The position numbers and the translations under genes are program-made. Below the pieces are notes generated by a model. The model had not been told where the DNA came from. It saw only the letters and a program-made list of their open reading frames with translations, and did no database searches. Below are positions 1-10,103 of a DNA stretch of 64,000 bases, in pieces (within the stretch, counting starts at the first letter, position 1; every line of letters begins with the position of its first letter). Source of the DNA: Torymus aiolomorphi (lineage: Eukaryota > Arthropoda > Insecta > Hymenoptera > Torymidae); assembly GCA_036365515.1 (NCBI GenBank), contig CM070876.1, positions 108,527,310 to 108,591,309 of the forward strand, written 5' to 3'.

Positions 1-677
1 ATAAGATAGTGTTGAAAATATTACAATACGCACTGTATACAAATAAATAAAATAAAACTAATATTAAGATAAAATTAGAAACGCACTATACTGCTAGAAG
101 GTACTATGTTCACTACAGATACATGCATAAAAAGATTAGCTTAAAGTTAATTGACGCTTAAGAAAAAGAAAAAGAAATGACTAGACATTTGATACGATAA
201 TAATATCCGGAGTTAGTGTAATATTGGAGAGTTGTTTTTATTCTAAATGAAAAGTGCGCCCGGTTTGACTCGCTAATATGGTAATGAGACGTCAAAAAAC
301 CTGACATCGGCGTTCGAGCTGTGGTAGTAGACTCGCTGTAGCATTGATCCGCTATGGAGGTAAGGTCGGTCAGAGTTACACAGCTGTATCAGGTGATGGT
401 CAGATGACATCAGAGTTCAAAAGAGAACATTGCAGAAGAGCCGTTGATAGCCAACACACAGTGGCACAGCCTAAATCCACATGCAGTACACTCCGATAGC
501 ACCGGTTGCAGCGAGATGGTAGCACGTCTGCAGAGCGACCGACCGACAGCAGTGCCCATGCATTAAGGGTCCCACCAGTGGCAGGCATTGACCGCCGTGG
601 ATTTGACAAGCAGCGAATCGACGTGGACCGTCATCTGCGTCATCAACGTCGTCGGGCGTAGGGGCTGTGGCGCGCAC

Positions 678-720
<43 letters not shown>

Positions 721-1428
721 CCATAGCGCAGGGACTTATGGTGAAGCGCAACCACGCATTGCGACTGCCGATCCCTCACTCTGTCCTGGGATACCGTCTC
801 TCTCGTTCCTCAGCGTGCCTGCAGAATCGAATGCCATCTTGCGACCTACGTTCGATGTGTAACTAGCCTTGTGTTTATTTTCATGATGGAGATCTGTGCA
901 CGTCGCGATCTCGAGCATCGCGTTTAGGAAAAACTACTCGCGCTACCCTTTTTTTGGTAGCTGGCGCTCAATCAACCGGACTCTGTATAAATTCGGCGAA
1001 TAAATTTAAAATATTATATGCATTAAATATAATCGATATTCCCCGTACTTATTATTCTGCGCCTTTCCGAAATCGAAATTTCCCCTTTCCCTCCCAAAAA
1101 TATTTCCCTATAAATAAATATATCTTTACAAATTATACACATAAGTCATCAAAACTAAATTGATAGATTTATCGTATGGTTAAAGAAAGTTTATTCTCAT
1201 AGTAGCCCAAAAATACATCATTTTATTCAACGCCCAACTAGTTAGCTTTAACTAGTTTTGGACAAACACTGGGATTGTGATAAGCAAAATGTTCTTCAAC
1301 GTACAGAGTAAATTTTATCTTCGTCTTTTTATATTCAGTTTTCTCTACTTTATATTATGTCTTGAGTAAAGCATAAACGTCTATATAATAATGTGAAAAA
1401 AGAAAAATTGAAAGAAAAATTTTTACAG
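1..1428. other. No gene seen; non-coding with one GA microsatellite
   Basis: AT-rich DNA followed by a moderately GC-rich stretch around 290-930. Short open frames here overlap the GA repeat on both strands and lack any recognisable domain. I see no RNA gene or promoter I can support. Confidence 0.5.
681..718. repeat. (GA)n microsatellite
   Basis: About 38 bases of nearly uninterrupted GA dinucleotides ending in an A-rich run. It produces spurious Arg-Glu and Ser-Leu open frames on the two strands. Confidence 0.95.
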
Positions 1429-1550
1429 GTTCAAAATACGTTATAACTGTCCACAATGTAGTGCAGTTGGATTTTGCAGCTATAAATGTAGAGATGATGG
1501 ATTAAAAAGTTTTCATAACTATGAATGCAGAATTTCTTCTTTTCTTATTG
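1429..1550 (+). CDS. Candidate internal exon encoding a MYND-type zinc finger (SMYD-like fragment)
   Basis: The stretch is bounded by a polypyrimidine-poor acceptor ending in ACAG at 1428 and a GTAATT donor at 1551. In the frame set by the acceptor it reads about 40 residues with the Cys/His spacing of the second half of a MYND finger: CPQC, FCSYKC, then H-N-Y-E-C. MYND fingers are protein-interaction modules, and in SMYD proteins this finger splits the SET methyltransferase domain. No SET domain is seen nearby, so this is either a fragment or one exon of a gene that continues outside or has decayed. The open frame is too short to prove coding on its own; the family match rests on the Cys/His pattern. 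Confidence 0.45.
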
Positions 1551-1714
1551 GTAATTATATAAGTATTTTAATATACTAACTTTTATCTTGCATTAATTTA
1601 TAATTAGTTATTTTTTGGTACATTTTCTTAACGTAAGTATTTTGATTATTTAAATATAATAATATTGCTTTGAATAAATGAAAGAACGTATGAGCAACTA
1701 TTCATAGTTTGCAG

Positions 1715-1920
1715 TCGTTAACCCTTCAGCTGCCGAAAAAAACCATCTTATGGGATTCTCAATGCTGCATGACAATGTTGATTTGCCATCGGCAGCCCAG
1801 AGGTTACTTGAAAGTGATACACCCAGGTATTTTGCAAAATCCAAAATCATTTTTATGTTGCTACTCGATCTTATCCGCCAATGTGATATTTACTCGGAAA
1901 AAGCTGGCGTCAATGAATAG
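1715..1920 (+). CDS. Candidate terminal exon following the MYND exon; product not recognised
   Basis: An acceptor (TTTGCAG, ending 1714) is in phase with the upstream MYND-type exon: one base carried over from 1550 plus TC gives a Val codon. The frame then stays open for 68 residues to a TAG at 1918-1920. The peptide includes a predicted helix (FAKSKIIFMLLLDLIRQC) and has balanced composition, unlike random AT-rich DNA. I do not recognise the family. Phase continuity with the MYND exon is the main support for both exons belonging to one gene. No polyadenylation signal was assigned. Confidence 0.35.
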
Positions 1921-3639
1921 ATTAATTATTGACTAGGAGAGTGTCCGAGTGTCTACGCACTAGGGGTTGTCAACCAGCGGAAGTAGTCAACTTGTGGGAG
2001 TATCTCAGAAAAGTGTCGATATCGAAAATGAAGTAAAAAGGATAGAAATTTCCAAGACTTCCACAAACTTCCAAAGACTTCCCAAGACTTCCCGAGATTT
2101 AGAGATTTTCAGGCTTATTTATTTAATTTCGAATTTTCCTAACAAAATTATTTAATTATCAGATAAAAACAAATACTTTTTTTTAATAATTCGTAAAAAA
2201 TAATAAAACGGTAAAATATAGGTAAATAAAACCTCATTCTTGTCATAGACACGCAAATCAAATATAAGAACACAACACTGCAATCTCTTACACACTGGTA
2301 TGACATTTAAATATAAAAATTCCATAACCTCGTACCCTTTTACAGAGGTGGATAAATTAAAGTTATTAAATACCTCATTACCTCAAATCCTTGTAAACAT
2401 ACAGGAAAATTAAATTTATATATTAAGTAAATAGTCACTTCGTGTATTGGTTTGAACGGAATGGCCTACGTCACGTGTTACTTCCACAAAATAATGTTTT
2501 TCTTAAAGATCATTATTTGTATTACCGAAAAAAACGAAACGTCGGTTAAGAATAAATGGTGCTCATTTATTTAAATCTTTCCTGGTAGACAATTGGCCAT
2601 CGGCTTCAAGACACACATACGATTCACATCCTACCATAAGCGCCTTTACCAACCAAAAAAAAAAAAAAAATTAACAAAATAATGTTTTTCTTGAAGAACA
2701 CTACTTGTACTACCTTGTACTACTGATACCTTCAAACCGCTCTCTAAATCTACGCTGTAGAAAGATATTTTAAGGGATTCGAAAAAATTAGAGATATGGG
2801 AGACTTAAGCCAACCAGACATGTTAAGGAATAAGTAAATAAATATATATGGAATAAGAGAAAGAAGGATGCCCACGGGCATATAGAGAACTACCCAACAA
2901 CGAACGGACCATTACCATCGTTTACAGCATCAAGAAACATGAGAGTTTAAAGAAAAATTTATCGTTCCACCATCGGGAAATGTGGAAAAATGGCGTTGAA
3001 GCTTTCGAGTATTTTCAGATGATTTTCAATGAAAAAAAAAAAGAAGACCGGAATTTGCACGTTTTCAAAAAGATGAATAACAAAAGTAAGATAAAAACTA
3101 AAACAATCAAATTTAGCAATTTGATTGTCAGAGCAACCCTTACACTCGGCATAGAAGTGATCGTAAAGTCGAAACGCGTATCAACTCCACACTATCTCAT
3201 TTAAATTAACACCGCATTGCACGTTCTTTAACATCGAAAAAATATATTAAAATAAAGAGAACCAGAAAATGCATAGGATAACATCGAATCCGATTCAGCG
3301 GTAGGCATACGGTAGGAGAATATTTGAATATTTAAGTAAGCGATATGGTGAAATGGTTTAAATAAGCAGTAGGGTGAACATGTAAATAAGAGATAACGTA
3401 ATCGGTAAGAGTGCATTTAAATGAGCTCTAGGCTATGCGGTGGGGTAAACAGTTAAATAAGCGCTAGGGTGTACGGTAGGATTAGAGTGTGACGATGACA
3501 TCGCTGGGCATTAGGGTGGAAGGTAAAAGGACTACCTTCCAAGACAAGACACAAACGAAAGAACCAAATACAACAAATTTATGGAGACAAGTAGGAAGAA
3601 GTTCCCAGATTAACCACTGCTCCAGACATAATTAGCATC
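1921..3639. other. No gene seen; AT-rich with degenerate minisatellite
   Basis: Contains short direct repeats of an AAGACTTCC-like unit (about 2052-2096), a poly-A run near 2655 and, at about 3290-3480, loosely repeated AAATAAGCG-TAGGGTG-like words spaced 30-40 bp apart. Nothing here looks coding. Confidence 0.5.
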
Positions 3640-4810
3640 ACTGGTGACTCGCTTGTCCTTGTGCGGTGGTCATCCTCGTCCTTGCGGGCACAATTTCCAT
3701 CCCAGATGCCTCTATGGGGTCCACTTTCGCCACTGGTGTGGCTGGCACCCTTGGGTCCCGAATTCTACCCGTGTTTACTCTCATTACGAAGGCTTGACTC
3801 TCCACGCGTCGCGAGGTGCGCTCCGGGCAGTGTGTACATGAATGTAAATCTGCACCTTGTTTTTCGCACCGATAGCAGATCCTCTTAGGTCACGCATAAG
3901 GGCGGGACCTATACCTGTGTCTGTCCTTATTGCAATTCCAACATGCACCCCGTAACGGTGCGCCAGACACGTTGCTCCTCCGCGTGGCTGGGGAATGGGA
4001 CCTCGTTCTTTCGATGACTCTCTGGTTATGACCTACCCCATTCCTGCGATTGGGAAGCCCGACCCATAGGAGCCAAGGGAGAAGAGATCCCCAGGCGGCC
4101 AGTGCGCTTTGCTGCTCTCCATCCTACAACCCCGAGCAATAATTTTCTCGCGCTCATAGGGAGTCTGCGTCCCCATCACACGGTTGAATATAATGTTGTT
4201 GCCTATCGAACTTTGGTGCCGTGTGAGGTTTCGGTTCAGGTCTTTCGAACTTTCCCCTTTGCCGGTACCATGCTGTTAGATCGGGAATAACCGTCCTTCT
4301 CAGTGATATCCCATCTGCTAGTAGTGCCGCATTATATATTGCCCTATGCGGCTTGGGAAGTTACTAGAAAATTTAGGCTCCGCGAATGTTGTTAACGACC
4401 AGCAAGGTCGAAATGGACACGGCTTCCGGCAATTTACCTTCTCCGAAACCTCCACTATTCGGTCATTATTCATTTTGTTCGGATTAGGGTACGAATTTTT
4501 GGAAAAAGGTGGAGCTATAATTGTAACGGTAGGAGGGTCGGTAGGTGTAACGGTAAGAGGGACTCTGGTTGTTACGGAAGTGAGGAGGGGCAGGATCCGT
4601 AGTGTGTCTGGGGGTATCACCCCCTAACAGCGGATCGTACAATAATTCTCGGGACTCCGCGCGAGGTAAGCTAAGCGGTGCGTCATTGCCCTGGTCTTCT
4701 TCTACGCTTCTTCCTTCTACGGGACTCGAAACATTCTCGGTATCCACTGGCTTCACCGGGGACGTTGGGGTTTCTTCGACCTACTCAAGGTCTACCAGTA
4801 GATAAGCTAT
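3640..4810 (-). pseudogene. gag: Relic of LTR-retrotransposon gag with zinc knuckle
   Basis: Read on the minus strand, about 3960-3830 encodes a zinc-knuckle array (CWNCNKDRHRYRSRP, a stop, then ICYRCEKQG and HSCTHC) typical of retroviral-type nucleocapsids. Upstream on the same strand (4756-4318) overlapping open frames give a Pro/Arg/Tyr-rich N-terminal region and a matrix/capsid-like stretch, with frame changes between them. Stops and shifts show it is dead. No pol, LTR or integrase of this copy is visible, so the superfamily (gypsy more likely than BEL) is an inference from the knuckle spacing. Short plus-strand open frames in this span are antisense shadows. Confidence 0.6.
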
Positions 4811-5429
4811 GGCGGTTCTGGAGTCAGGTGGCTCTGGAGTCAGTATGCTTTCTGCAGTCAAGGCCGACTGCAGAACTGCGGTCAGCTATTTGACCACAGA
4901 AAATATACTGACTCCAGACCGGTGACTCCATGTGACTCGAGAACCGTCAGCAGCGAGCGGCCAGCGGCGGATGACCGGCGGCGGGTGGCTTTGCAGCTCG
5001 CGGCCAGCGGCGAGCTGTTTTGCGGTGCGCGGCCAGCTGTTCGCAGCAGGCGGTCAATGGTTTGATAGCTTATCTACTTATAAATATTTAGAACTTTTTA
5101 TAACCCTGTTGTTGGGGCAAAAAACAGGTGTTTGTCGAAAATTTTTCCAAACATTTTTTCCACTGCGACTTTTGATTCTTCTCGTTCTTGTCGTTGATTA
5201 GTGATTTTTGCTCAAGAGCAACGGTCGAGCTACTTTAACCCATTATTATGGAATGAAAGCCTCTAACGACCTGATATGATTATATACCCCTCGACTGACT
5301 GCTTGCGAGAGCCACCTAGTGGACAGCTATGAAACTATTAACAAAATTTGAAGGGGGATAGGAGCCCCACCTCGCTCCTATCCTGTGAGGTTCTACCTGT
5401 CCATCAATCCCTCCATTACCCCTCAACTT
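4811..5429. other. No gene seen; GC-rich CAG/GGC-repeat stretch then AT-rich DNA
   Basis: At 4820-4930 there are near-palindromic CTGGAGTCAG words, and 4960-5070 repeats GCGGCCAGCGGCG-like units. 5200-5429 is unremarkable and adjoins the left small gene of the Polinton. I could not find a terminal inverted repeat here. Confidence 0.4.
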
Positions 5430-5945
5430 TTATTCTTCTATGTCTTCCCACTCCATAACGTCTTCCCACTCCATGTTGGGATGGTTGCGGTAAAATCTTT
5501 TCATGCGCTTTACGTTGTACAGGGCACAAGTAGTTTTACATGCTCCATTATGGTTAGTACATATAGTCACTGATCTTGGATAGTCGAAAGATGAATAGTT
5601 CATATCGTTGATATCGATAACATTAAAATTAAAATGCTCTAACAACAATTTTTTTATTTGGCCAATTACGAAAATTCTTTTAGCATCTTTGAATGCATCT
5701 TGTAGAATTTTTTCTATTTCGGTATAGTCATAATCACCGTCATTCCATGATAGTCTATGATAGCAAAGTTCTAACCACAAATTTTCACGTTTGTACTTGT
5801 CTGTCAGTCTTCGCCAAGGAAATGGCGGTTTGAAGAGGTGCACTACAGGCACATCGTCGTTGTTGAGAGACATGAAAGCCAACTCTTTCAGAAAGAAATC
5901 ATTGCCAGGCTTTTTAAAGCCCTGCATATCCACTGCGTAGTCCAT
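5430..5945 (-). CDS. Small conserved protein of unknown function, Polinton-associated (left copy)
   Basis: About 171 residues if started at the Met before DYAVDMQGF; an upstream in-frame Met at 6008 gives 192 residues but would crowd the capsid stop at 6021. Conserved blocks, judged against the diverged paralogue at 17619: an N-terminal D-x-Q-x-F followed by KE(L/I)A, a central LFKPP...W..L.DK.K.EN.WLE, then H..(S/M)W, and a (F/Y)V.G..K block. The C-terminal third has a Cys/His cluster (CTNH, CKTTCALYNV) that the truncated right copy lacks. The Asp at the end of the first predicted strand suggests an RNase-H-like nuclease fold, but this is conjecture and no catalytic set is proven. The frame is intact, unlike most neighbours. 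It lies downstream of the capsid gene and points outward. Confidence 0.7.
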   Translation of the reverse strand: MDYAVDMQGFKKPGNDFFLKELAFMSLNNDDVPVVHLFKPPFPWRRLTDKYKRENLWLELCYHRLSWNDGDYDYTEIEKILQDAFKDAKRIFVIGQIKKLLLEHFNFNVIDINDMNYSSFDYPRSVTICTNHNGACKTTCALYNVKRMKRFYRNHPNMEWEDVMEWEDIEE

Positions 5946-6020
5946 GCTGTACACAATTTCACTTTGAATTCCAAATGACGAATGACGAGGAGCCGGAGGT
6001 TCACTCACCTTATATGCTCC

Positions 6021-7159
6021 TTAAAGTTTCTGCACGTCGCCGCTTACGAGACTATATTGAACTATGCGATCGTGCAAGATCAAGCAGTAGGCTGAAGTTC
6101 CAGCAGGAAAATTTTCCTTTGCTTCAAATTCCAGACGAATGTCTACAGGGGCGCTCTTTAAGGATTCGTTTTGTTTTGAGCAGTCTATCACTATCAGCGG
6201 TATGTAAGTGAAATATTTCGACTTTTCCAACATAGGTTCTGGATCTTTACCATAGTAAGAATTTTGAAAATTAGCGTACATACCGTAGAGCATGGCAGAT
6301 TGATTACGATTCACATCGAGGTTAAGATTACCATACGGATATGACTGAGAATTGAGAAAGAGTTTTACATTTGCAAGATTGCAGTGATCAAACTGACTAG
6401 CATTTGCAGCTCTTCGATCTTTTCGATTAGTTTGAAAACCTAAGATGACAAAGCGTGGTTTCTCAAGTTGATTTGATGTTTTAACGAAATCGAGTTAGCG
6501 AATTTTACTACTGTTAGATGCAACTACGTATGGTATTAGCCATTCGATTCTGGTTATTTCAACATTAAAGTCCTCATAACCGTCTGCATTGTCTACTCTT
6601 ATTCTTGTTTGTTTAACTGCGTTTAAGTCGTTTCTCGATCTCATGAGAACGAGTTCATGCTTTGCATTTACTACAATTTTACGTTAGTCCTCTGCGAAGC
6701 CAAAAATTAGGCTCAATGGAATCGATACATTAAAGTAACCAGCGTTATCAACAATATTCTGTGTTTCTTCTACATCGAACCAGCCTGTATTTTCAATGAT
6801 GAAACTCTGAGTCGGATTGAGTGTCACCCAGCCTTTCATGAGATTGGTTAACCAACATTTTTACACTTGTCTATCTCAATGGCATTCAACTCATATCTGA
6901 TTTCTTCAAACAAGAGACAAATGGCATTATACACAAGTTTTGTATTTGTGGTGGGAGTATTATTAGTTTTAACCAATCGTCCGCATATATGTAATGCACT
7001 GCAGGAAGGTAAAAGATCTAAATCTTGATGTTGAATAGATATGCGAATTTCATCGCTGTTGTTGAATGTTGCTGTATACGGTTGATGAGCGTGAACCTCA
7101 TAGTGCGTTACGGATTCATCAAAAGTTACAGGTGTTTGTATGCTTAGAATTTCTTCCAT
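6021..7159 (-). pseudogene. MCP: Polinton major capsid protein (F54H12.2-like, double-jelly-roll type), broken
   Basis: The N-terminal part (7159-6848, about 103 residues) begins MEEILSIQTPVTFDESVTHY, and the C-terminal part (6314-6021) contains YGMYANFQNSYYG. The intervening frame, with an LMRSRNDLNAVKQTR block, is open apart from lesions. The family is the F54H12.2-like protein found in many animal genomes, the capsid protein of these elements. Visible lesions: a 1-bp loss at about 6853 (total span not a multiple of three), an in-frame TAA near 6685 and another TAA near 6495. Total length near 380 codons is about the usual size for this subfamily. It is the first large gene behind the promoter at 7271-7312. 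Family assignment is confident; the double-jelly-roll fold is taken from the family, not from the sequence. Confidence 0.8.
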
Positions 7160-7189
7160 TTCGTTGAAAGCAGCAAAAGATGATACAAG

Positions 7190-7264
7190 TTATTTTCCAC
7201 GAAGTACTACTTTTAAGCCTAGACTTTTTAGTTGTTGTATGCTCTGACGTGTTAGCGTCTTCAT
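7190..7264 (-). CDS. 24-residue leader ORF upstream of the capsid gene
   Basis: Starts MKTLTRQSIQQLKSLGLKVV and ends at a TAA 30 bp before the capsid start. It lies directly after the predicted transcription start (ATCAGT at about 7275). It is Lys/Leu-rich and amphipathic. It could be a real micropeptide or a regulatory upstream ORF; with only one copy in view conservation cannot be judged. Confidence 0.35.
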   Translation of the reverse strand: MKTLTRQSIQQLKSLGLKVVLRGK

Positions 7265-7270
7265 AGTTCG

Positions 7271-7312
7271 TTGATGACTGATGCGTGGTGGGCATATTTC
7301 TCTGCTTATATA
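7271..7312 (-). promoter_or_regulatory. TATA box and initiator for the capsid gene
   Basis: On the minus strand an ACTATATAAGC box (about 7309-7299) is followed about 25-30 bp downstream by GCATCAGTCATC, matching the arthropod initiator consensus TCAGT. The same ATCAGT word follows the ATPase TATA box at 9320. Confidence 0.6.
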
Positions 7313-7335
7313 GTTTCTGTTATAAATAATTCCCA

Positions 7336-8021
7336 TTATGATTGGTGGATATGCAATCTGATAGTTATAACTTCTCCGCGGAAATTTACTAAATCTCCGT
7401 CTTGATCGATGATGCGTACTTGCAAATGATCTATACGTTTTACGGCAATCGGTAGGTAAATGGCGTGCGAGGGAACTTCGATGATTTTATACCCCGGAGG
7501 TACTGCAGGGAAAAACTCGTGTTTCGTGTGAACTTTTTTGTCGTTTATGTATGCTCCCGAAGTGATATTACACTCGACTCTCAAAGCGTTGATTTTAAGA
7601 ATTGTAACAGGTAAATCTGAATAATGGACAACGTTCGGTTCGAGAATACGTCTGGTGAAGCCCAGTAGATGACCGAGTGAATTTTCAGGTCGAAAATCTA
7701 TAAGTTGACTACACTTCATTGTACAGCGAAGAGTATTATTGTTAGGCTTTAAATTGAAAGTATGTCGTTGTGCGCTAATTTTTTACGAAGGAATTTGTCA
7801 ATATCCTCAATTTTGTAACATCCTGCTGGAAGAGGGACAACGTTTCCACCTACGTAAAACTTATCATTGTTACTATCTATATTGGAAATTGAATTAAATG
7901 TTAAAAGTTCAACAAGCCCTAAAACGTAATTTTTATTTGGTGATAGCTCGATTGGTGGAAAATACTGTGCTTCTAGTGTAGAAGATGTACCTGAAAGTGT
8001 CAGAGGTAATGAATCTTCCAT
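7336..8021 (-). pseudogene. Polinton minor capsid (penton-like) protein, one frameshift
   Basis: Two frames of one gene: 8021-7749 (90 residues; contains ELSPNKNYVLGLVELLTFNS) and 7719-7336 (127 residues; contains ECNITSGAYINDKK, PPGYKIIEVP and a C-terminal RGEVITIRLHIHQ). They join at a frameshift near 7745, inside an Asn-rich turn (reading PNNNT in the second frame). The protein is the conserved partner next to the capsid gene in these elements and is generally equated with the penton (single jelly roll); that equation rests on position and size. Its promoter overlaps the stop codon of the upstream protease gene. Without the single indel the gene would be complete. Confidence 0.75.
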
Positions 8022-8060
8022 GACAGCTTAAATGAGAATAACATAATGTTTCCCCCACCT

Positions 8061-8076
8061 CACCTTATATAGCCCC
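8061..8076 (-). promoter_or_regulatory. TATA box for the penton-like gene, overlapping the protease stop
   Basis: Minus-strand GGCTATATAAGGTG. The TAA of the upstream protease reading frame (8065-8067) lies inside the TATA box. The penton start codon follows at 8021. Confidence 0.6.
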
Positions 8077-8427
8077 ACACAAGAATTTTAGACAGAGGTG
8101 ACCGCAATTTTATGTGTCAAAATCTTGATATCTTTCATGATTATATTTAACTTCGTCTACTCCGAGGTATAATATTGAATCTAAAGGCGGTCGGAGATCG
8201 CCAAAACTATCGAAATATATAACATTTTTGCCTCTTTTTCTATATGCAACCCAGTGTGTCCCAGGGCCGCTAGCGTCATCAAGATTAACTATAGCGGATT
8301 CACTATAGCGCGATCCAGAAACTGGTAATGCATTTCTCATAAATACTCCCGGAAAATTAGATATTTTTACAAGTTTTGTATATTTTAATATATCCGCATC
8401 GGTAAGTACTCGCTGAGGTAATTTCAT
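8065..8427 (-). pseudogene. PRO: Adenovirus-type cysteine protease (Polinton PRO), nonsense mutation
   Basis: A 120-codon frame beginning MKLPQRVLTDADI. It carries the catalytic-His block GTHWVAYRKRGKNV and the acidic partner region VIYFDSFGDLRPP, as in peptidase family C5 (adenain-like) proteases that mature virion proteins. An in-frame TAA at 8110-8112 sits two codons before the Cys of CGHLCL, the nucleophile block. The frame after it runs on cleanly to a natural end at 8065. So the product as encoded would lack its nucleophile. Its start overlaps the end of the upstream gene by 4 bp (8424-8427). Length matches the short Polinton proteases. Confidence 0.8.
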
Positions 8428-8864
8428 GAACTTTTTTTTTTTAAATGAAGACCTAACCCTACTTTGTGTGGTTTAAGATATAAGCCATTGCCGAACGCTA
8501 CACTTTCCATAGTTTTATTATGCCTTTTATTTTCTTCCAACTGCTCCTTAGCGGCTTTTGCGTCGTTTACAGCTTTTACTATTCCAGCAGCACCACCAGC
8601 TAGAGCGCCAGTTGCACTCAAGCCTGCAAATAGAGGTATGAGAAATGGCAATACACCTCCTGTTTTCGTGGGGACTGGTAAAATACGTGGAATTTTAATA
8701 TTCTTTTCACCTCCAGCTTCTTTGACAGCGCTCCGAGCTTTTTTCAAAGCTGATCGTATGACTGTTAGAGCGCAGTTACTTGACGTTGATGTAATGGCAC
8801 CAGCTTTGATAATTTTTTTCAAAGGAACTTGGTTTCTCTTCTTAGCTTTTAAACCCATTCCCAA
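8424..8864 (-). CDS. Small basic/hydrophobic virion protein (adenovirus pX/pVI-like in character)
   Basis: An intact frame of 146 residues starting MGMGLKAKKRNQVPLKK. It has a basic N-terminus, a central hydrophobic Gly/Ala-rich segment (VLPFLIPLFAGLSATGALAG), a charged helix (KAAKEQLEENKRHN), and a C-terminal MESVAFGNGLYL block ending in lysines. Basic ends around a membrane-active segment are what minor adenovirus/adintovirus core and membrane-lytic proteins look like. It sits between the PLA2 and protease genes, overlapping both slightly, and is probably in the late virion operon-like block. Function is inferred from context and composition; there is no catalytic motif. Confidence 0.6.
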   Translation of the reverse strand: MGMGLKAKKRNQVPLKKIIKAGAITSTSSNCALTVIRSALKKARSAVKEAGGEKNIKIPRILPVPTKTGGVLPFLIPLFAGLSATGALAGGAAGIVKAVNDAKAAKEQLEENKRHNKTMESVAFGNGLYLKPHKVGLGLHLKKKSS

Positions 8865-9256
8865 TTTTTAGCGTTCTTTCGCTTTCTCTTTTTACTTTTC
8901 TTCTTCAAACCCATATCAAATCTAGATTTTAATTTCATAGTATTAATTATAGCGTATGCAGCCGCTTTTTCGCCAAAATTAGCGTCTTTTGATTTAACGC
9001 GATTCCAAGCTTTTTCAGCTAAAATTTTATCTGCGACGTTTCTGGCTTGAACGTTTGCACGATTTCTAAAATAAGCTATATCGTACTCTTTGCAAGCAGC
9101 GTCTAGCGGATTAATTCCAAGATCTCCTCTAGCTAAACGTTTTGCCAACTTAGTGCCTGGACCACAATAGTGATAACCGGGTATGTGAAGTTCAAATGGA
9201 AGATTGTTGATAATTTTATTAACTAAACCGCGTTCACGTTTGTGAATGATCATCAC
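8849..9256 (-). CDS. Parvovirus-type phospholipase A2 domain protein with altered active site
   Basis: 135 residues. Residues about 20-65 hold the VP1-type sPLA2 signature: PGYHYCGPGTKLAKRLARGD (Ca-binding loop, YxGPGT), then NPLDAACKEYDIAY. In active members the second block carries an HD pair; here the expected His position is Tyr (codon TAC), so the catalytic dyad is broken although the frame is open. The C-terminus is strongly basic (KKKSKKRKRKNAK), compatible with nuclear targeting or nucleic-acid binding. PLA2 domains in parvovirus capsids act in endosomal escape, and adintoviruses are reported to carry them as separate genes. The gene starts at the divergent promoter and overlaps the next gene by 16 bp. 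Confidence 0.8.
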   Translation of the reverse strand: MMIIHKRERGLVNKIINNLPFELHIPGYHYCGPGTKLAKRLARGDLGINPLDAACKEYDIAYFRNRANVQARNVADKILAEKAWNRVKSKDANFGEKAAAYAIINTMKLKSRFDMGLKKKSKKRKRKNAKNWEWV

Positions 9257-9356
9257 TCTTCGATAGTCAACGGGGAACTGATGTTGGAAGCTATATAAGA
9301 CCGTTATTTATACCCATAGCCATCAGTCATGATTTGGTTGTGATAGAGTAAAGATC
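9257..9356. promoter_or_regulatory. Divergent promoter between the PLA2 and ATPase genes
   Basis: A 100-bp gap with two back-to-back TATA boxes: CTATATAAGACC for the rightward genes (about 9289-9300) and, on the minus strand, GTATAAATAACGG for the leftward genes (about 9314-9302). Each is followed at roughly 25-30 bp by an ATCAGT initiator-like word (CCATCAGTCATG at 9320-9331; minus strand ACATCAGTTC near 9275). Confidence 0.65.
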
Positions 9357-10062
9357 ATGAACTTTAAAGAACAATCGGTAAAACTGTCAATAGAAAATTT
9401 TGATGCACTTGTAGAGCATGATAGAAGATCAAAGCGACACGGCGCTCTACTTCCTGATAGTATACGAGCCGTCTTCTGCGGCCTCTCAAACTGCAGAAAA
9501 ACAAAATAGTTTACTTGCTCTCATAACACACCTTAATGGCGTTAGATTTGAAAACGCATACATCTACTCAGAGTTTCTCAATCAGCCCAAATATAAATTT
9601 TTAAATGAAATCTTAGAACCTATAGAAGGTGTACAATATTTTCCATTCTGCGAACACGATTCAGTTGTCGATCCTGAACACGCACTTCCAAAATCTATCA
9701 TAATATTTGACGATATAGCTTGTAAAAAACAAGATAATGTTAGAGCCTTTTTCTGCATGGGCAGACATAAAAAGGTTGATTGTTTTTATCTATGCCAAAC
9801 TTATGCTCACGTTCCAAAACATCTTGTCAGAGATAATGTAAACTTACCTGATATTTTTAGACAAGATGAAGTAAATCTAAAGCATATCTATGGCGATCAT
9901 GTAAATACCGATATGACCTATGGACATTTAAAAGAATTATGCTCTAAGTGTTGGAGGGATGTTAAGCATGGTTTTCTAGTCATCGATAAAGATCGAGGAA
10001 TAAACGATGGTAGATTATGCAAGGGCTTCGACAATTTTGCTATAAATATAGCATGCATATAG
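9357..10062 (+). pseudogene. ATP: DNA-packaging ATPase (FtsK/HerA superfamily, A32-like), frameshifted
   Basis: The true start is the ATG at 9357 (MNFKEQSVKLSIENF...), 60 bp before the first Met of the long second frame. The first 50 codons end in the Walker A region, which reads CGLSNCRKTK: the Gly before Lys-Thr of a GxSxCGKT-type loop is replaced by Arg. A TAG follows at 9507, and the gene continues in another frame after an indel in an A-rich run near 9500. The second frame contains Walker B IIIFDDIACKKQD and a polar Q in YLCQTYAHVP, ending at 10062. The ATPase pumps the genome into the capsid in this lineage. Both the frameshift and the P-loop substitution should abolish activity. Confidence 0.85.
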
Positions 10063-10103
10063 GTAATAATCAACAATTTCTGACTGAACGTTGAAACGAC
10101 AAC

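Noticed and set aside
471..779. Overlapping open frames on both strands around the GA repeat
   Set aside because: They depend on the microsatellite (Ser-Leu and Arg-Glu runs) and show no domain.
5200..5429. Polinton terminal inverted repeat
   Set aside because: No inverted match to the right end could be found; the right end is interrupted at 17945.
8464..8871. 135-residue plus-strand frame with a hydrophobic N-terminus
   Set aside because: Exact antisense of the basic/hydrophobic virion protein, which fits the operon and strand of its neighbours.
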